From NCBI RefSeq assembly GCF_024508235.1, contig NZ_CP101943.1:2019112-2083111 (forward strand): 64,000 bases of DNA, read 5' to 3'. Both the position numbers and the translations under genes were made by a program. This document shows, piece after piece, positions 16,797 to 25,963 of the stretch. Source of the DNA: Halococcus qingdaonensis. GTDB taxonomy: Archaea; Halobacteriota; Halobacteria; Halobacteriales; Halococcaceae. How positions within the stretch are numbered: the first letter of the stretch is position 1; the number at the start of each line of letters is the position of its first letter. The notes under the pieces were generated by a model that was not told where the DNA came from, made no database searches, and saw nothing but the letters and a program-made list of their open reading frames with translations.

Positions 16797-17975
16797 ATGG
16801 CGGTCGATTCCGATGCGAGCATCGACGCTCAGTTCGATGCCATCGATTGGGAGGAGTTAGACGAGGAACGGCCGGTGGTCGGACGGCGGACCGGCGGCTT
16901 TCTCCTCGCGCTCGGGCTGCTCGCGGCACTGTTCCTCTACGATCGGTTCACCGGCTACGATCTCTCGATCGGTGCGTGGTACGCCCCCTCGCGGCTCGAC
17001 TGGCTGTTCGTCCTCTCGCTGGTCGTCTTCGCCTTCGCCGTCGTCGTTCCGGCCGTCCGCAACCGCGACCGGACGATGCAGTACTGGCGACGGTTTCGCC
17101 GGAACAGACTCGCAGTCGCCTGTGCGGCCTATCTGGCCGTCTTCTTCGTTCTCGGGACGGCCAGCCTGCTCGTGCTCGATCGCCCGTCGACGAACATCCA
17201 GTACGCCAAACAGCCGGCGCTGTTTGCCACCGTCGAGGCGGGGACGGTCGCCATCAACTGCGCCGGCGACGTGACCGGGACGGCGGTCCAGCAGTACTGT
17301 CACGGCAGTCTCCGCTTCCCGTTCGGCACCAATGCGGTCGGCCAGAGCGTGCTGGAGCTGGTCGTGGCCGGGATGGGCGTGAGCCTGCTCGTCGCGCTCG
17401 TCACGTCGATGCTCATGGTGCCGATCGCGACGGCCGTCGGTACCGTCGCCGGCTACGTCGGCGGCTGGGTCGACGACGTGTTGATGCGCTACGTCGATAT
17501 CCAGCAGACGGTGCCGGCGTTTCTCGTCTATATCGTCCTCGGATTCGTCTTCGGTCAGAGCCTGTTTCTCATCGTTCTCGTGTTCGGACTGTTCAGTTGG
17601 GGTGGTGTCGCCCGCTTGGTCCGCAGCGAGGTCATCCAACGTCGCGGCGAGCTGTACGTCACCGCCGCCGAGAGCGCGGGCGCGAGCCGATTGCAGATCA
17701 TCCGGAGACACATCCTGCCGAACGTCTCGAATACTGTTCTCACGGCCACGACGCGCCAGATTCCCCTCCTGATTCTCACGGAGGCGGCTATCTCGTTCAT
17801 CGTCGTGCTAGGCGACGAGAACGTCCCGTCGTGGGGCCAGATGCTCACCGATCTGAACATGGAACTGTGGTGGGTGTGGGCGTTCCCGCTGGTGTTTTTG
17901 ATTCTCACGGTGTTCTCGTTCAGCGTCATCGGCGATGCACTCCGAGACACGCTCGACCCACGGGGGAACGCATGA
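16797..17975 (+). CDS. dppC: Peptide ABC transporter permease (DppC-type)
   Basis: A 392-residue inner-membrane permease. The N-terminal cytoplasmic tail is followed by helices at about 33-50, 60-85 and 107-127, an external loop of about 55 residues, and the six-helix permease core with the EAA loop (ELYVTAAESAGASRLQIIRRHILPN) near 290. Its stop overlaps the start of dppD by four bases. It should form the translocation pore with DppB, which is truncated here, unless another permease substitutes. Confidence 0.88.
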   Translation: MAVDSDASIDAQFDAIDWEELDEERPVVGRRTGGFLLALGLLAALFLYDRFTGYDLSIGAWYAPSRLDWLFVLSLVVFAFAVVVPAVRNRDRTMQYWRRFRRNRLAVACAAYLAVFFVLGTASLLVLDRPSTNIQYAKQPALFATVEAGTVAINCAGDVTGTAVQQYCHGSLRFPFGTNAVGQSVLELVVAGMGVSLLVALVTSMLMVPIATAVGTVAGYVGGWVDDVLMRYVDIQQTVPAFLVYIVLGFVFGQSLFLIVLVFGLFSWGGVARLVRSEVIQRRGELYVTAAESAGASRLQIIRRHILPNVSNTVLTATTRQIPLLILTEAAISFIVVLGDENVPSWGQMLTDLNMELWWVWAFPLVFLILTVFSFSVIGDALRDTLDPRGNA

Positions 17976-19054
17976 GCGAACCGCTCCTCTCGGTGAATGA
18001 CCTCCGAACCCACTTCGAGACGAGCGACGGCACGGTGCTGGCGGTCGATGGGGTGAGTTTCGCGGTCGAGCAGGGTGAGACCGTTTGTCTGGTCGGCGAG
18101 AGCGGCTCCGGCAAGACCGTCGCCTGTGAATCGATCACGAAATTGCTTCCGATGCCACCCGGCGAACTCGTCGGCGGCCGGGTCGACTTCGACGGGCGCG
18201 ACCTCACAGAGCGCTCGCCGGAACAGCTCTCGAACGTGCGCGGCGAGCGGATCGCGCACGTCTTCCAGAACCCACAGGGCGCACTCGATCCCGTCTACTC
18301 CGTCGGTGCACAGCTCGTCGAAGCCATCCGCCTCCATCGGGACGTCTCGAAGCGTGCTGCACGCGAGCGCGGGATCGAACTGCTCGATCGGGTCGGTATT
18401 CCTGAGGCAGCGACGCGCTTCGACGAGTATCCCCACGAGTTCTCCGGCGGGATGAAACAGCGCGTCGTCATCGCGATGGCGCTCGCCGCCGAACCCGACC
18501 TGTTGATCGCCGACGAGCCGACGACAGCGCTCGACGTGACGACCCAGGCGGGGATTCTCGATCTCCTGAACGAAATCAAGACCGAACGCGACATGGCGAT
18601 CCTGTTCGTCACCCACGACCTCGGCGTCGTCGCCGAGATGGCCGACCGCGTGGTCGTCATGTACGCGGGGAAGGTGATGGAACGGGGCGACGTTTACGAC
18701 GTGTTCGAGACGCCGGCTCATCCTTACACCCAAGCGCTGCTGCGCTGTCTGCCGGGACGTGGCGAACGTCGGGAGACCATCGGCGGGGAGTTCCCGGACC
18801 CGACCGACCCGCCGACCGGCTGTCGGTTCCACCCGCGCTGTCCGCATGCCATCGAAGACTGCAGCGGCGGCGAGCAACCATCGCTCGAACCCGTCAACAA
18901 CAACGAAACGCATCGTGCTGCCTGCGTCTTCTACGACGACGACCACGACACGGCGGTGGTGCAGGAGGACGCAACCGACCGCGCAGCGCAAGCGACCGGA
19001 CGGTCGAAACGACAGACCGATGGCGGGCACGCGACCGAGGGAGGAGAACAGTGA
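17972..19054 (+). CDS. dppD: Peptide ABC transporter ATPase (DppD-type)
   Basis: A 360-residue ATPase starting MSEPLLSVNDL at the ATG overlapping the dppC stop. Walker A is GESGSGKT near 37-44, the signature is EFSGGMKQR, Walker B is LLIADEPTTALD, and the H-loop is THDLG. The C-terminal oligopeptide-transporter domain has the CRFHPRCP, C and C cysteines that may hold a metal cluster, then an acidic tail. It energises peptide or nickel-type substrate uptake together with DppF. Confidence 0.9.
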   Translation: MSEPLLSVNDLRTHFETSDGTVLAVDGVSFAVEQGETVCLVGESGSGKTVACESITKLLPMPPGELVGGRVDFDGRDLTERSPEQLSNVRGERIAHVFQNPQGALDPVYSVGAQLVEAIRLHRDVSKRAARERGIELLDRVGIPEAATRFDEYPHEFSGGMKQRVVIAMALAAEPDLLIADEPTTALDVTTQAGILDLLNEIKTERDMAILFVTHDLGVVAEMADRVVVMYAGKVMERGDVYDVFETPAHPYTQALLRCLPGRGERRETIGGEFPDPTDPPTGCRFHPRCPHAIEDCSGGEQPSLEPVNNNETHRAACVFYDDDHDTAVVQEDATDRAAQATGRSKRQTDGGHATEGGEQ

Positions 19055-20376
19055 CCGACGATGCCGTCCTGTCGGTACGTAACCTCACCAAGCACTACCC
19101 GGTTACTGAAGGGTTGTTGAACCGCGAGGTCGGCCACATACGCGCGGTTGACGGGATCAGTTTCGATATACACCGCGGCGAGACGCTCGGTCTCGTCGGC
19201 GAATCCGGCTGTGGAAAGTCGACCGCCGCGCGGAGCCTGCTGCGGCTCGAAACGCCCACCGATGGCGAGATCCGGTTCGACGGCGAAACCGTCGGCGACC
19301 ACACGGACGACGAGCGCAAGCGCTTCCGCCGGCGGACGGGGATGATATTCCAGGACCCGACGTCGAGCTTCGACCCGCGGCTGTCGATCGGCGAATCCGT
19401 GGCCGAGCCGCTGGCACTCCACGGGTTGCGCGACCGAGATCGTCGACGGAATGTCGTCGAGACGATGCTCGCGGAGGTCGGTCTCTCAGCCGACGACTAC
19501 GATCGGTATCCACACGAACTCTCCGGTGGGCAGAAACAGCGGGTCGCGCTCGCACGGGCGCTGGTGACGAACCCGGAGCTGTTGGTCGCCGACGAGCCGG
19601 TGTCGGCGCTCGACGTCTCGGTCGAAGCCGAGATCCTCGCGCTCATCGAACGCCTTCAGACGACGTTCGGGCTCTCGATCCTGCTGATCAGCCACGACAT
19701 GAGCGTGGTGCGCGACGTCTGCGACCGCGTCGCGGTGATGTATCTCGGCGAGATCGTCGAACGGGGACCGACCGAGGCGGTCTTCGCCGATCCGCAACAT
19801 CCCTACACCCGTGCGTTGCTCGCGTCGATGCCGACGCCGGACCCCACCAGGCGTGGCGAGCGTGCGGAACTTTCAGGCACGGTGCCCGATCCGGCGGATC
19901 CGCCGCCGGGCTGTCGGTTCCACACTCGGTGTCCCGCAGTGATTCAGCCGCCGAACTACGACTTCGACCAGCAGGTGTGGCGCGGCATACTGGATCTCCG
20001 GATTGCGCTCCGAGACCGGACGCTCGATACCGAGCGGCTCCGCACGCGACTCGTCGCCGAAGGGGATGTCGAACGCGCCGACGAAATATCGGCGTCGGAG
20101 CTGCGAACGGCGATCCGCGCGGACTACGACATCCCAGACGAACTGCACGACGCGAACGCCGAGCAGGTGCTGTCGGCCGCGCTCGCGGACATCGCTGCCG
20201 GCGAGCTGGAGACTGCCGAAGAGCGCCTCGGCGAATCGTTCGCGACGGTCTGTTGTCGAGAACAGCCCGCGCTCGAAGAAACCGACACCGGACATCGAGC
20301 GGCGTGTCATCTCCATGATGTGGGTGGCGAATCGTCCACGGTCGAGTCGGCGCTCTCCGGGCAGTTGAACGAGTGA
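19051..20376 (+). CDS. dppF: Peptide ABC transporter ATPase (DppF-type)
   Basis: A 441-residue ATPase starting with GTG at 19051, overlapping the dppD stop. Walker A is GESGCGKST, the signature is ELSGGQKQR, Walker B is LLVADEPVSALD. The C-terminal four-cysteine domain is split: CRFHTRCP is separated from the later CCREQPAL and RAAC cysteines by a helical insertion of about 110 residues. Similar insertions occur in other haloarchaeal DppF proteins, so this is probably lineage-specific rather than a defect. No substrate-binding protein gene is adjacent. Confidence 0.9.
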   Translation: MTDDAVLSVRNLTKHYPVTEGLLNREVGHIRAVDGISFDIHRGETLGLVGESGCGKSTAARSLLRLETPTDGEIRFDGETVGDHTDDERKRFRRRTGMIFQDPTSSFDPRLSIGESVAEPLALHGLRDRDRRRNVVETMLAEVGLSADDYDRYPHELSGGQKQRVALARALVTNPELLVADEPVSALDVSVEAEILALIERLQTTFGLSILLISHDMSVVRDVCDRVAVMYLGEIVERGPTEAVFADPQHPYTRALLASMPTPDPTRRGERAELSGTVPDPADPPPGCRFHTRCPAVIQPPNYDFDQQVWRGILDLRIALRDRTLDTERLRTRLVAEGDVERADEISASELRTAIRADYDIPDELHDANAEQVLSAALADIAAGELETAEERLGESFATVCCREQPALEETDTGHRAACHLHDVGGESSTVESALSGQLNE

Positions 20377-20394
20377 TGATCGTCCTCGCCTGCC

Positions 20395-21801
20395 TCAACG
20401 ATTACCGTCGAGCACCTTCGCAGCCGTTAGCACGGGGTCCCATGTCGTGTTGAACGGCGGCGCGTACGCGAGATCGTAGTTCGAGAGTTCGCCGAGACCG
20501 ATGCCCTCGGTGACGGCACCGACGAGCGCATGGCTCCGATGGACTGCACCCTCGCCGTATTCGGCGACGAGGCTGCCACCGAGCACACGCCCGGAGTCGC
20601 GGTCGGCGGTGAGTGTCACCCCGACCGTGCTCCCACCGGGATAGTAGCCGGCGCGCGATTTCGCGTCGATAATCTCGGTGATGGGATCGAACCCGACGCG
20701 ACGAGCCTTTTGATGATCAAGAACACCTGTCCGGGCGGCTTCCCGATCAAAGGCCTTGACGGCTGCCGTCCCCGCGATACCGCCGCCGTCGGTCGGTGTG
20801 CCCGCGATCGTTCGACCGACCGCTCGGCCGTGTCGGTTGGCCGTCAACGCGAGCGGAACGTACGCCGGTTCACCGGTGACGACGTGTTCGGCCTCCGCAC
20901 AGTCGCCCGCCGCGTAAATGTCGGGGCGGCTCGTCTCCCGGTAGGCATCAGCTGCGATAGCGCCCGTCGCGCCCAGTTCGATGCCGGCGTCCTCGGCGAG
21001 ATCGGTGCGTGGGCTGACACCGGTCCCAACAAGCACCATCTCGACGGGCGTTCGTCCGTCGACGGTCACGACCGCTTCGACCCCATCACCACCAGCGAGT
21101 GCTTCGACTTCGGCGTTCAGGTTCACCGCGACGTCCTGCTCGCCGAGATGATCGAGGATCGCGTCGCTCGTCGCCTCGCCGAACGGTTTCAGGATGCGAT
21201 CGCCGCGCTGGAACAGCTGTACCTCGAAGCCGTTGCCGGCCAGCGCCTCGGCCATCTCGATACCGATATAACCGCCGCCGACGATGCCGACGGGACCGTT
21301 ACAGTCGTCGAGAAATCGACAGGCTGGCCCGCTGTCTGGCTGGTTGAGGGTTCCATCGGTTCGTGCCCGACCGACGTACTCTCGGAGCTCCTTGCCGTCG
21401 GACATCGAGCCGAGCGTGTAGACGCCGTCCCTGTCGATACCGTCGATCGGAGGTTCGACGGCCGCGGCACCGGTCGAAACAAGCAGGTGGTCATACTCAA
21501 CGACGACTTCGCTCTCTCCACGAGCAGTCACAGTCCGATCGTTCGGGTCGATGGCGACGACCTCGTGGCCCATCCGGAGGTCGATATCGCGCTGTTCACG
21601 GAACTCCTCGGGCGTGATCGAGACGAGGTCCTCCAAGGACTGTATCTCGCCCTTGACGTAGTAGGGAAGGCCACAGGCACCATAGGAGACCCACTCACCG
21701 GCCTCGAAAACGATTACATCGAGATCAGGATCGTCCCGTTTGGCCTTGCTTGCCGCGGACATGCCGGCCGCATCGCCACCGATGATGACGAACGTGCTCA
21801 C
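20395..21801 (-). CDS. CoA-disulfide reductase / NADH oxidase-like flavoprotein
   Basis: The GTG start at 21801 gives a 468-residue protein with the FAD-binding motif IIGGDAAGMSAAS at residues 6-18 and a second dinucleotide motif GIVGGGYIGIEMAE near 165. The single redox cysteine is C43 in SYGACGLPYY, the position and context of the CoA-disulfide reductase/NOX family. The C-terminal dimerisation domain is present (AVKAFDREAARTG). It should reduce CoA disulfide or oxygen with NAD(P)H in the cytoplasm. It is convergent with dppF, 18 bp away. Confidence 0.85.
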   Translation of the reverse strand: MSTFVIIGGDAAGMSAASKAKRDDPDLDVIVFEAGEWVSYGACGLPYYVKGEIQSLEDLVSITPEEFREQRDIDLRMGHEVVAIDPNDRTVTARGESEVVVEYDHLLVSTGAAAVEPPIDGIDRDGVYTLGSMSDGKELREYVGRARTDGTLNQPDSGPACRFLDDCNGPVGIVGGGYIGIEMAEALAGNGFEVQLFQRGDRILKPFGEATSDAILDHLGEQDVAVNLNAEVEALAGGDGVEAVVTVDGRTPVEMVLVGTGVSPRTDLAEDAGIELGATGAIAADAYRETSRPDIYAAGDCAEAEHVVTGEPAYVPLALTANRHGRAVGRTIAGTPTDGGGIAGTAAVKAFDREAARTGVLDHQKARRVGFDPITEIIDAKSRAGYYPGGSTVGVTLTADRDSGRVLGGSLVAEYGEGAVHRSHALVGAVTEGIGLGELSNYDLAYAPPFNTTWDPVLTAAKVLDGNR

Positions 21802-22016
21802 AGGAGAGATTCGGCGACGGGCAGTATATACTGTCGGGCAGAGATATCTAACGATCCAAGTACAGAAGCCCACTGCAATGAGTGTATCTCCATAGTGCTA
21901 CTTTCCAATTGTTTCCATCCGACAGTGTGCTGCTGGTCAGACAAGAGGAGTGAAACCACCGCTACGGCCGGTGGAGACCGTGGATTTCGGTCAATCGGCC
22001 CAGCCGGCCGGCGTGA

Positions 22017-22745
22017 TCAGTCGTGGTGGCCGTCGACGTCGCTCCAGACGTCGACGTCGGTGAGTCGGAGTTCGCCGTTGGCCTGCCACGTACGCGGCCG
22101 GCATGCGATCAACGTCGCGCCGACGAAGACGACGGCGACAACGGCGCTCACAACGGCTCCAGGGACGACGCCGATCGAGGCGCTGGCGGGCCACGGCGTC
22201 CCGTGCATGAACGCGGTGATGCGGACCAGCCAGGCGACGAGCAGGACGATCAGCAAAGGGAGGTAGATGCGGCGGAGCCGGTGGGCGAGCGCTTCCTCGA
22301 AGGAGATCTTGATGCGCGGCGTGCGGTAGTCCTCGCTGAGTTCGCGCCGCCAGTGGGGGTCGTCGATCTCCTGCGAGGGATCGAGCGCGTTCGCGAAGAC
22401 GTTCTCCTGTAACAAGCGCACGCGCGAGCGCCAGAGATCGTAGCCGCGATAGCGGCGGGCCTCGATCACGAGAAAGACCGTGAGCATCACCATGCCCACG
22501 AGAAGGATGTAGTGGGGGTTGTCGCTCGTGAACGTCCAGGTCAGGATCGCCGCCATGATCGTGACCGCCCAGTTGGTGGTGCGATCGAGGCGCTCGCGCC
22601 AGAACTTCATGCGATGAACTTCCCCACGGTAGAGATGGGCCATCGACGATCCAGGGCCCATCCCCTCCTCGAACATCCCGCGGCCGATGTGGCGCTCGCT
22701 CTCGCCGGTCGGATCGAACGGCTCGTTCCCGCTCACGGATCCCAC
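22017..22745 (-). CDS. DUF2270 membrane protein
   Basis: A 242-residue protein whose core (MAHLYRGEVHRMKFWRERLDRTTNW, then two hydrophobic helices around 62-95, and a loop RYRGYDLWRSRVRLLQENVFANAL) is the DUF2270 pattern. Two more helices follow at about 168-188 and 200-222. It probably has four membrane spans with both termini cytoplasmic. The biochemical role of the family is unknown. It stands alone on the minus strand. Confidence 0.8.
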   Translation of the reverse strand: MGSVSGNEPFDPTGESERHIGRGMFEEGMGPGSSMAHLYRGEVHRMKFWRERLDRTTNWAVTIMAAILTWTFTSDNPHYILLVGMVMLTVFLVIEARRYRGYDLWRSRVRLLQENVFANALDPSQEIDDPHWRRELSEDYRTPRIKISFEEALAHRLRRIYLPLLIVLLVAWLVRITAFMHGTPWPASASIGVVPGAVVSAVVAVVFVGATLIACRPRTWQANGELRLTDVDVWSDVDGHHD

Positions 22746-23090
22746 CCCGTCGACGATCGGTCGCGATCGATCAGTGTCCCGTCACGCCATCGGTTCGCGT
22801 GTCGCTCGTGGTTCGTTGTCATCGGTCGAGTACGTGGTCGGTGTCGAACATCGCGTCGCCGGTAATTCGGTTCGATCAGTGTGTCGCCCTACCGAACTGT
22901 TTCGGATAAGACTTGCCATACGATGGAGTGAGAGTGACGATATCGGGGCGACAATGATGATATTATCCAACTATTCGTGTTTGAGTGGAGCAGAGGTGCA
23001 TGGTTGCAAGTGACGCACGGGTTCGTCGGCTGGTCGACGATGAACAGCAGGCGGCGGTGAACGGCAGGCGTCCGGCCGACCGATCGGCGG
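22746..23090. other. 345-bp intergenic stretch
   Basis: Nothing codable is recognised. The middle (about 22915-22985) is AT-rich and could hold the promoter of the DUF2270 gene or the end of the ccdA transcript. A short hairpin CCGAA-CTGT-TTCGG lies near 22899-22912. Confidence 0.35.
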
Positions 23091-24047
23091 CTAGCCGAGA
23101 AGTGCACCATCCGGGAGGTAGCCGAGCGAGCGGAGCGTGTACCACGTCACGTACAGTCCGATGAGCACGAACGCAGCACTGCCGACCGACCGGACCGGGG
23201 CGGCGTAGCGCCCGAGCGAGAGCGACCCCTCGGTGAGACTGGCGACGACACTCAGCCCGATCATCAGCGTGCCCATCCCGGCGGCGAAGGCGGCGAAGAC
23301 CGCCAGTCCCGAGAGGAAACTCCCCGTGAAAAACGACGAGAGCACGACGCCGAGGAACACCGGGAGGTTGCAGGCGAGGCTCCCGACGCCGTAGAGCAGG
23401 CCGAACGTGAAGAACTCCGAGTCGGACACCTCACCGCGCTCGGGGAGTTCGATGGCGCGGAGCGGCGAGATACCGTAGTAGTAGGCGGCCCCGAGCGCCA
23501 CCAGCAACGGGCCGACGAGCAGTTGGAGCGACGCGAGATACGGGCGTACCCACTGGCCGACGACGAGCACGACCCCGCCGACGAGCAGGTACAGCAGGAC
23601 GATGCCGAGGGTGGCGATCCCGCCGATGCGGAGCCCACGAACCGCGCCGCGGCGACCGGTCGCGACGACTGACAGTCCCGTGCCGAGGAACACCGCCGCC
23701 ACCGGCGGGAGATAGCTGCCGGTGCCGAGTTTCGCCAGCGGGACGACGATCTCGTAACCGGGCAATAGCAGACGGATCCCCGCCGTCGCCATGTAGAACA
23801 GGGGGATCGCCCCGGCGAGGAAGAGCAGGACGCCATTAGCGAGCAGCAGCTGTCGCGCGAAGCTTCCCGAACCGCTGCTCGCGGTGCGGTCTGCGGGAGC
23901 GATGGCACCCCCATCGATTTCGGCATCGTGGGTGAAGTAGTAGGTCAGATACGCGGGCAGGAGGCCGACGCTACACGGCGCGAAGAACATCAGCACGCCC
24001 GCGGCGTAAGCGGCGACCAGTAGCGACGGCTGATCGATCGTCACCAC
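23091..24047 (-). CDS. ccdA: CcdA-type cytochrome c biogenesis / thiol transporter
   Basis: A 318-residue membrane protein with six or more hydrophobic segments. The first contains FFAPCSVGLLPAYLTYYF, which carries the conserved P-C of the CcdA/DsbD transmembrane domain. The matching cysteine in the fourth helix region is in SLACNLPVFLG. The family passes reducing equivalents across the membrane by thiol exchange for cytochrome c maturation or disulfide control. Consecutive GTG codons at 24047 and 24044 make the start ambiguous. No thioredoxin-like partner is adjacent. Confidence 0.82.
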   Translation of the reverse strand: MVTIDQPSLLVAAYAAGVLMFFAPCSVGLLPAYLTYYFTHDAEIDGGAIAPADRTASSGSGSFARQLLLANGVLLFLAGAIPLFYMATAGIRLLLPGYEIVVPLAKLGTGSYLPPVAAVFLGTGLSVVATGRRGAVRGLRIGGIATLGIVLLYLLVGGVVLVVGQWVRPYLASLQLLVGPLLVALGAAYYYGISPLRAIELPERGEVSDSEFFTFGLLYGVGSLACNLPVFLGVVLSSFFTGSFLSGLAVFAAFAAGMGTLMIGLSVVASLTEGSLSLGRYAAPVRSVGSAAFVLIGLYVTWYTLRSLGYLPDGALLG

Positions 24048-24306
24048 GTCAGTTCACCCGGACGAACGGGTCGTCGATGGTCGGTCCACTGCTCGCGAGG
24101 GGTCGCGCCCGCCGGTCAGGGCAACCGATCGGCAAGTCGGGTGCACCGTCGCTCACGGTCACACGTACGCGACGACCGCGTAAATACGGGTCACTTCGGT
24201 CCGGCGACGGGCCCGGAACCGTCCGCGAGGCCGGACGATCGGCGACGACGGGATGGGAGACCGGCGCATCGAAACCGGGATACCCGACGGGAGTCGACTA
24301 CCGATC

Positions 24307-24894
24307 GTGACGCAGTGGGTCGAGAACCCGACCGGCGGGCGCGACAGGGGCCCGATAGCGCTCGCGCGGGCGTGGCTCGAGGTGCTGGTACGCCCGCGCC
24401 GGTTTTTCGCCGCCGGGGTCGCACCGGGCGATCAGGCGCCCGGGCTCGCGTTCGTCATGGTCGTGGTCGCCATCGAGGAGGCGACCCGCTTCGCGCTCGT
24501 TCCGGGTTCCTATCCGGTGCTCGCCGACCAGCAGCTCGCGTCGGCGCTGCTCGTGCTCCTCATCGCCGTCGGCTTCGTCGCGCCGCTCGCCCTCCATCTC
24601 GCGGCAGCCACCGAGACGCTCGCGCTCGTCGCTGTGGCCGATGACCGCGCCGGCGTCAGCGAAACCGTGCAGGTCATCGCCTACGCGAGCGCCCCCTGCG
24701 TGCTCGCCGGCGTTCCAATCCCAGGACTCAGGATCGCCTGCGCGCTATACGGAGCAGCACTGCTCGTCGTCGGTACAAGCGAGGTCCACGAGATCGGTCT
24801 CGGGCGCGCAGCCCTCGCTGCGGCCGTGCCCGCGGTCTTCGTCTTCGGCTATGCCTTCCGGGCGATTGCGGCCGGAACAGCACTATTGCCGTAG
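24307..24894 (+). CDS. YIP1-like multi-span membrane protein
   Basis: The GTG start at 24307 (TQWVENPTGGRDRG) gives 195 residues. The motif RAWLEVLVRPRRFFAAGVAPGDQAPGLAF is typical of haloarchaeal YIP1-family proteins, followed by about five hydrophobic helices. An upstream in-frame ATG exists but would add a poorly conserved leader. Family members are poorly understood and sometimes lie beside secretion or surface genes. Confidence 0.7.
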   Translation: MTQWVENPTGGRDRGPIALARAWLEVLVRPRRFFAAGVAPGDQAPGLAFVMVVVAIEEATRFALVPGSYPVLADQQLASALLVLLIAVGFVAPLALHLAAATETLALVAVADDRAGVSETVQVIAYASAPCVLAGVPIPGLRIACALYGAALLVVGTSEVHEIGLGRAALAAAVPAVFVFGYAFRAIAAGTALLP

Positions 24895-25308
24895 TCGATC
24901 GACGCAGTACGATTGTTAATATATTCGACACAAAAAGAGAGTTCGGACCGACAGGATGACCGTTCGGCGCATCCGGGCGAGATAAGTTTTCGATTTCGTC
25001 ACAAGCGAGTGGATCGACCAACCCCATTAATAAATAGTTCGATAGTAATGGCATATAGACAACCACAATAATCTCGATCGCCTCAATTCATCCGTCTACA
25101 GTCGTTTCGCGCTGACGATTCTCGCTGAAAGTGGTTGCCGCAGCCACGTTTTTATGTCAAAACTGGGTTCTGTCCGCTATCAAGCTCTGCTTGATAGATG
25201 GTAGGCCGAGCTTGATGGAGTATCAAGCGGCCCAATACTACGTGGATAGCGCTGGAGGTGGTGGCTGTACCCCGCGGCCGTCCAGCGGCCGTGGGACAGG
25301 ACACAACA
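24895..25308. promoter_or_regulatory. Promoter and structured leader of the surface/toxin locus
   Basis: The 414-bp gap is AT-rich up to about 25060. A TATA-like TTTTTATG at 25149-25156 would place the transcription start near 25178. From there a leader of about 130 nt contains three hairpins: CTATCAAG/CTTGATAG (25177-25197), GCTTGAT/ATCAAGC (25210-25228) and a GC-rich one, CCGCGGCCG/CGGCCGTGG (about 25272-25294). The first two share the same CTTGAT core, as expected for a repeated protein-binding site or a regulatory RNA. Confidence 0.45.
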
Positions 25309-25869
25309 ATGCGTTTGCCACAAGGAAAACTGCTCGCGCTGATCGTGCTGGTGGTCGCCGCCTCGATGGTGATGGCCACCGGCGCGTTCAGCAGCGTCAC
25401 GGCCGACAGGAGCACCGATGTCGAAGTCGTCGGCGACCAAGAGGCGTTCCTCGCGCTCGAACAGGGATCGGGGCCGAACGGCCAGAAATACGCCACGACC
25501 AACAACGGCCGGCTGGCGGTGAACCTCGACGGCGATGCGAAGGTCAAAGGACAAGGCGTCAACCCGAGTGCAAAGACCTCCTTCGACAACGTGTTCACGA
25601 TCACCAACAAGGGCGGTCAGTCGGTCGATATCCGGATCGAGGACAGTTCCGACGCCGTGACCTTCTACAAAAACGGCGATCCGACCAGCTCCATCGAATC
25701 GGCGGGCAGCTCCCTCGGCGTCGGCAGTTCGGTGAAGGTCGGCATCATGGTCGACACCACTTCCGGCGTCTCTCAAGGGAACCTCATCGAGGCCATCACC
25801 GTCCACGCCAAAGCTCCCAATTCCGGACAGGCCCCCGGCGCTGACGGCAAACCACAGGATCCGAGCTAA
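25309..25869 (+). CDS. Secreted DUF1102-like surface protein
   Basis: Starting at MRLPQGKLLALIVLVVAAS (ATG 25309), the 186-residue protein has a signal or anchor segment at residues 8-27 followed by ATGAFSSVTADRSTDVEVVGD, the hallmark of archaeal DUF1102 and camelysin/TasA-like surface proteins, then a beta-rich domain to about 165 and a short polar tail. It is paralogous over its whole folded part to the first 165 residues of the next gene. It probably sits on the cell surface. It may form or join filaments, as known for TasA-like proteins; that is inference. Confidence 0.72.
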   Translation: MRLPQGKLLALIVLVVAASMVMATGAFSSVTADRSTDVEVVGDQEAFLALEQGSGPNGQKYATTNNGRLAVNLDGDAKVKGQGVNPSAKTSFDNVFTITNKGGQSVDIRIEDSSDAVTFYKNGDPTSSIESAGSSLGVGSSVKVGIMVDTTSGVSQGNLIEAITVHAKAPNSGQAPGADGKPQDPS

Positions 25870-25963
25870 TTCGGCGATCGATCGTCAGCTCGATGTCGAG
25901 AACGTCCCCGTCCACGACCGAACGCCCGCGGATCGAGCCACTGCTCCGTGCTGGAGGTCGAGC

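Noticed and set aside
20530-22266. 578-codon plus-strand frame opposite the flavoprotein gene
   Set aside because: It is antisense to a gene with clear FAD and redox-cysteine motifs and spans its promoter, so it is a shadow frame.
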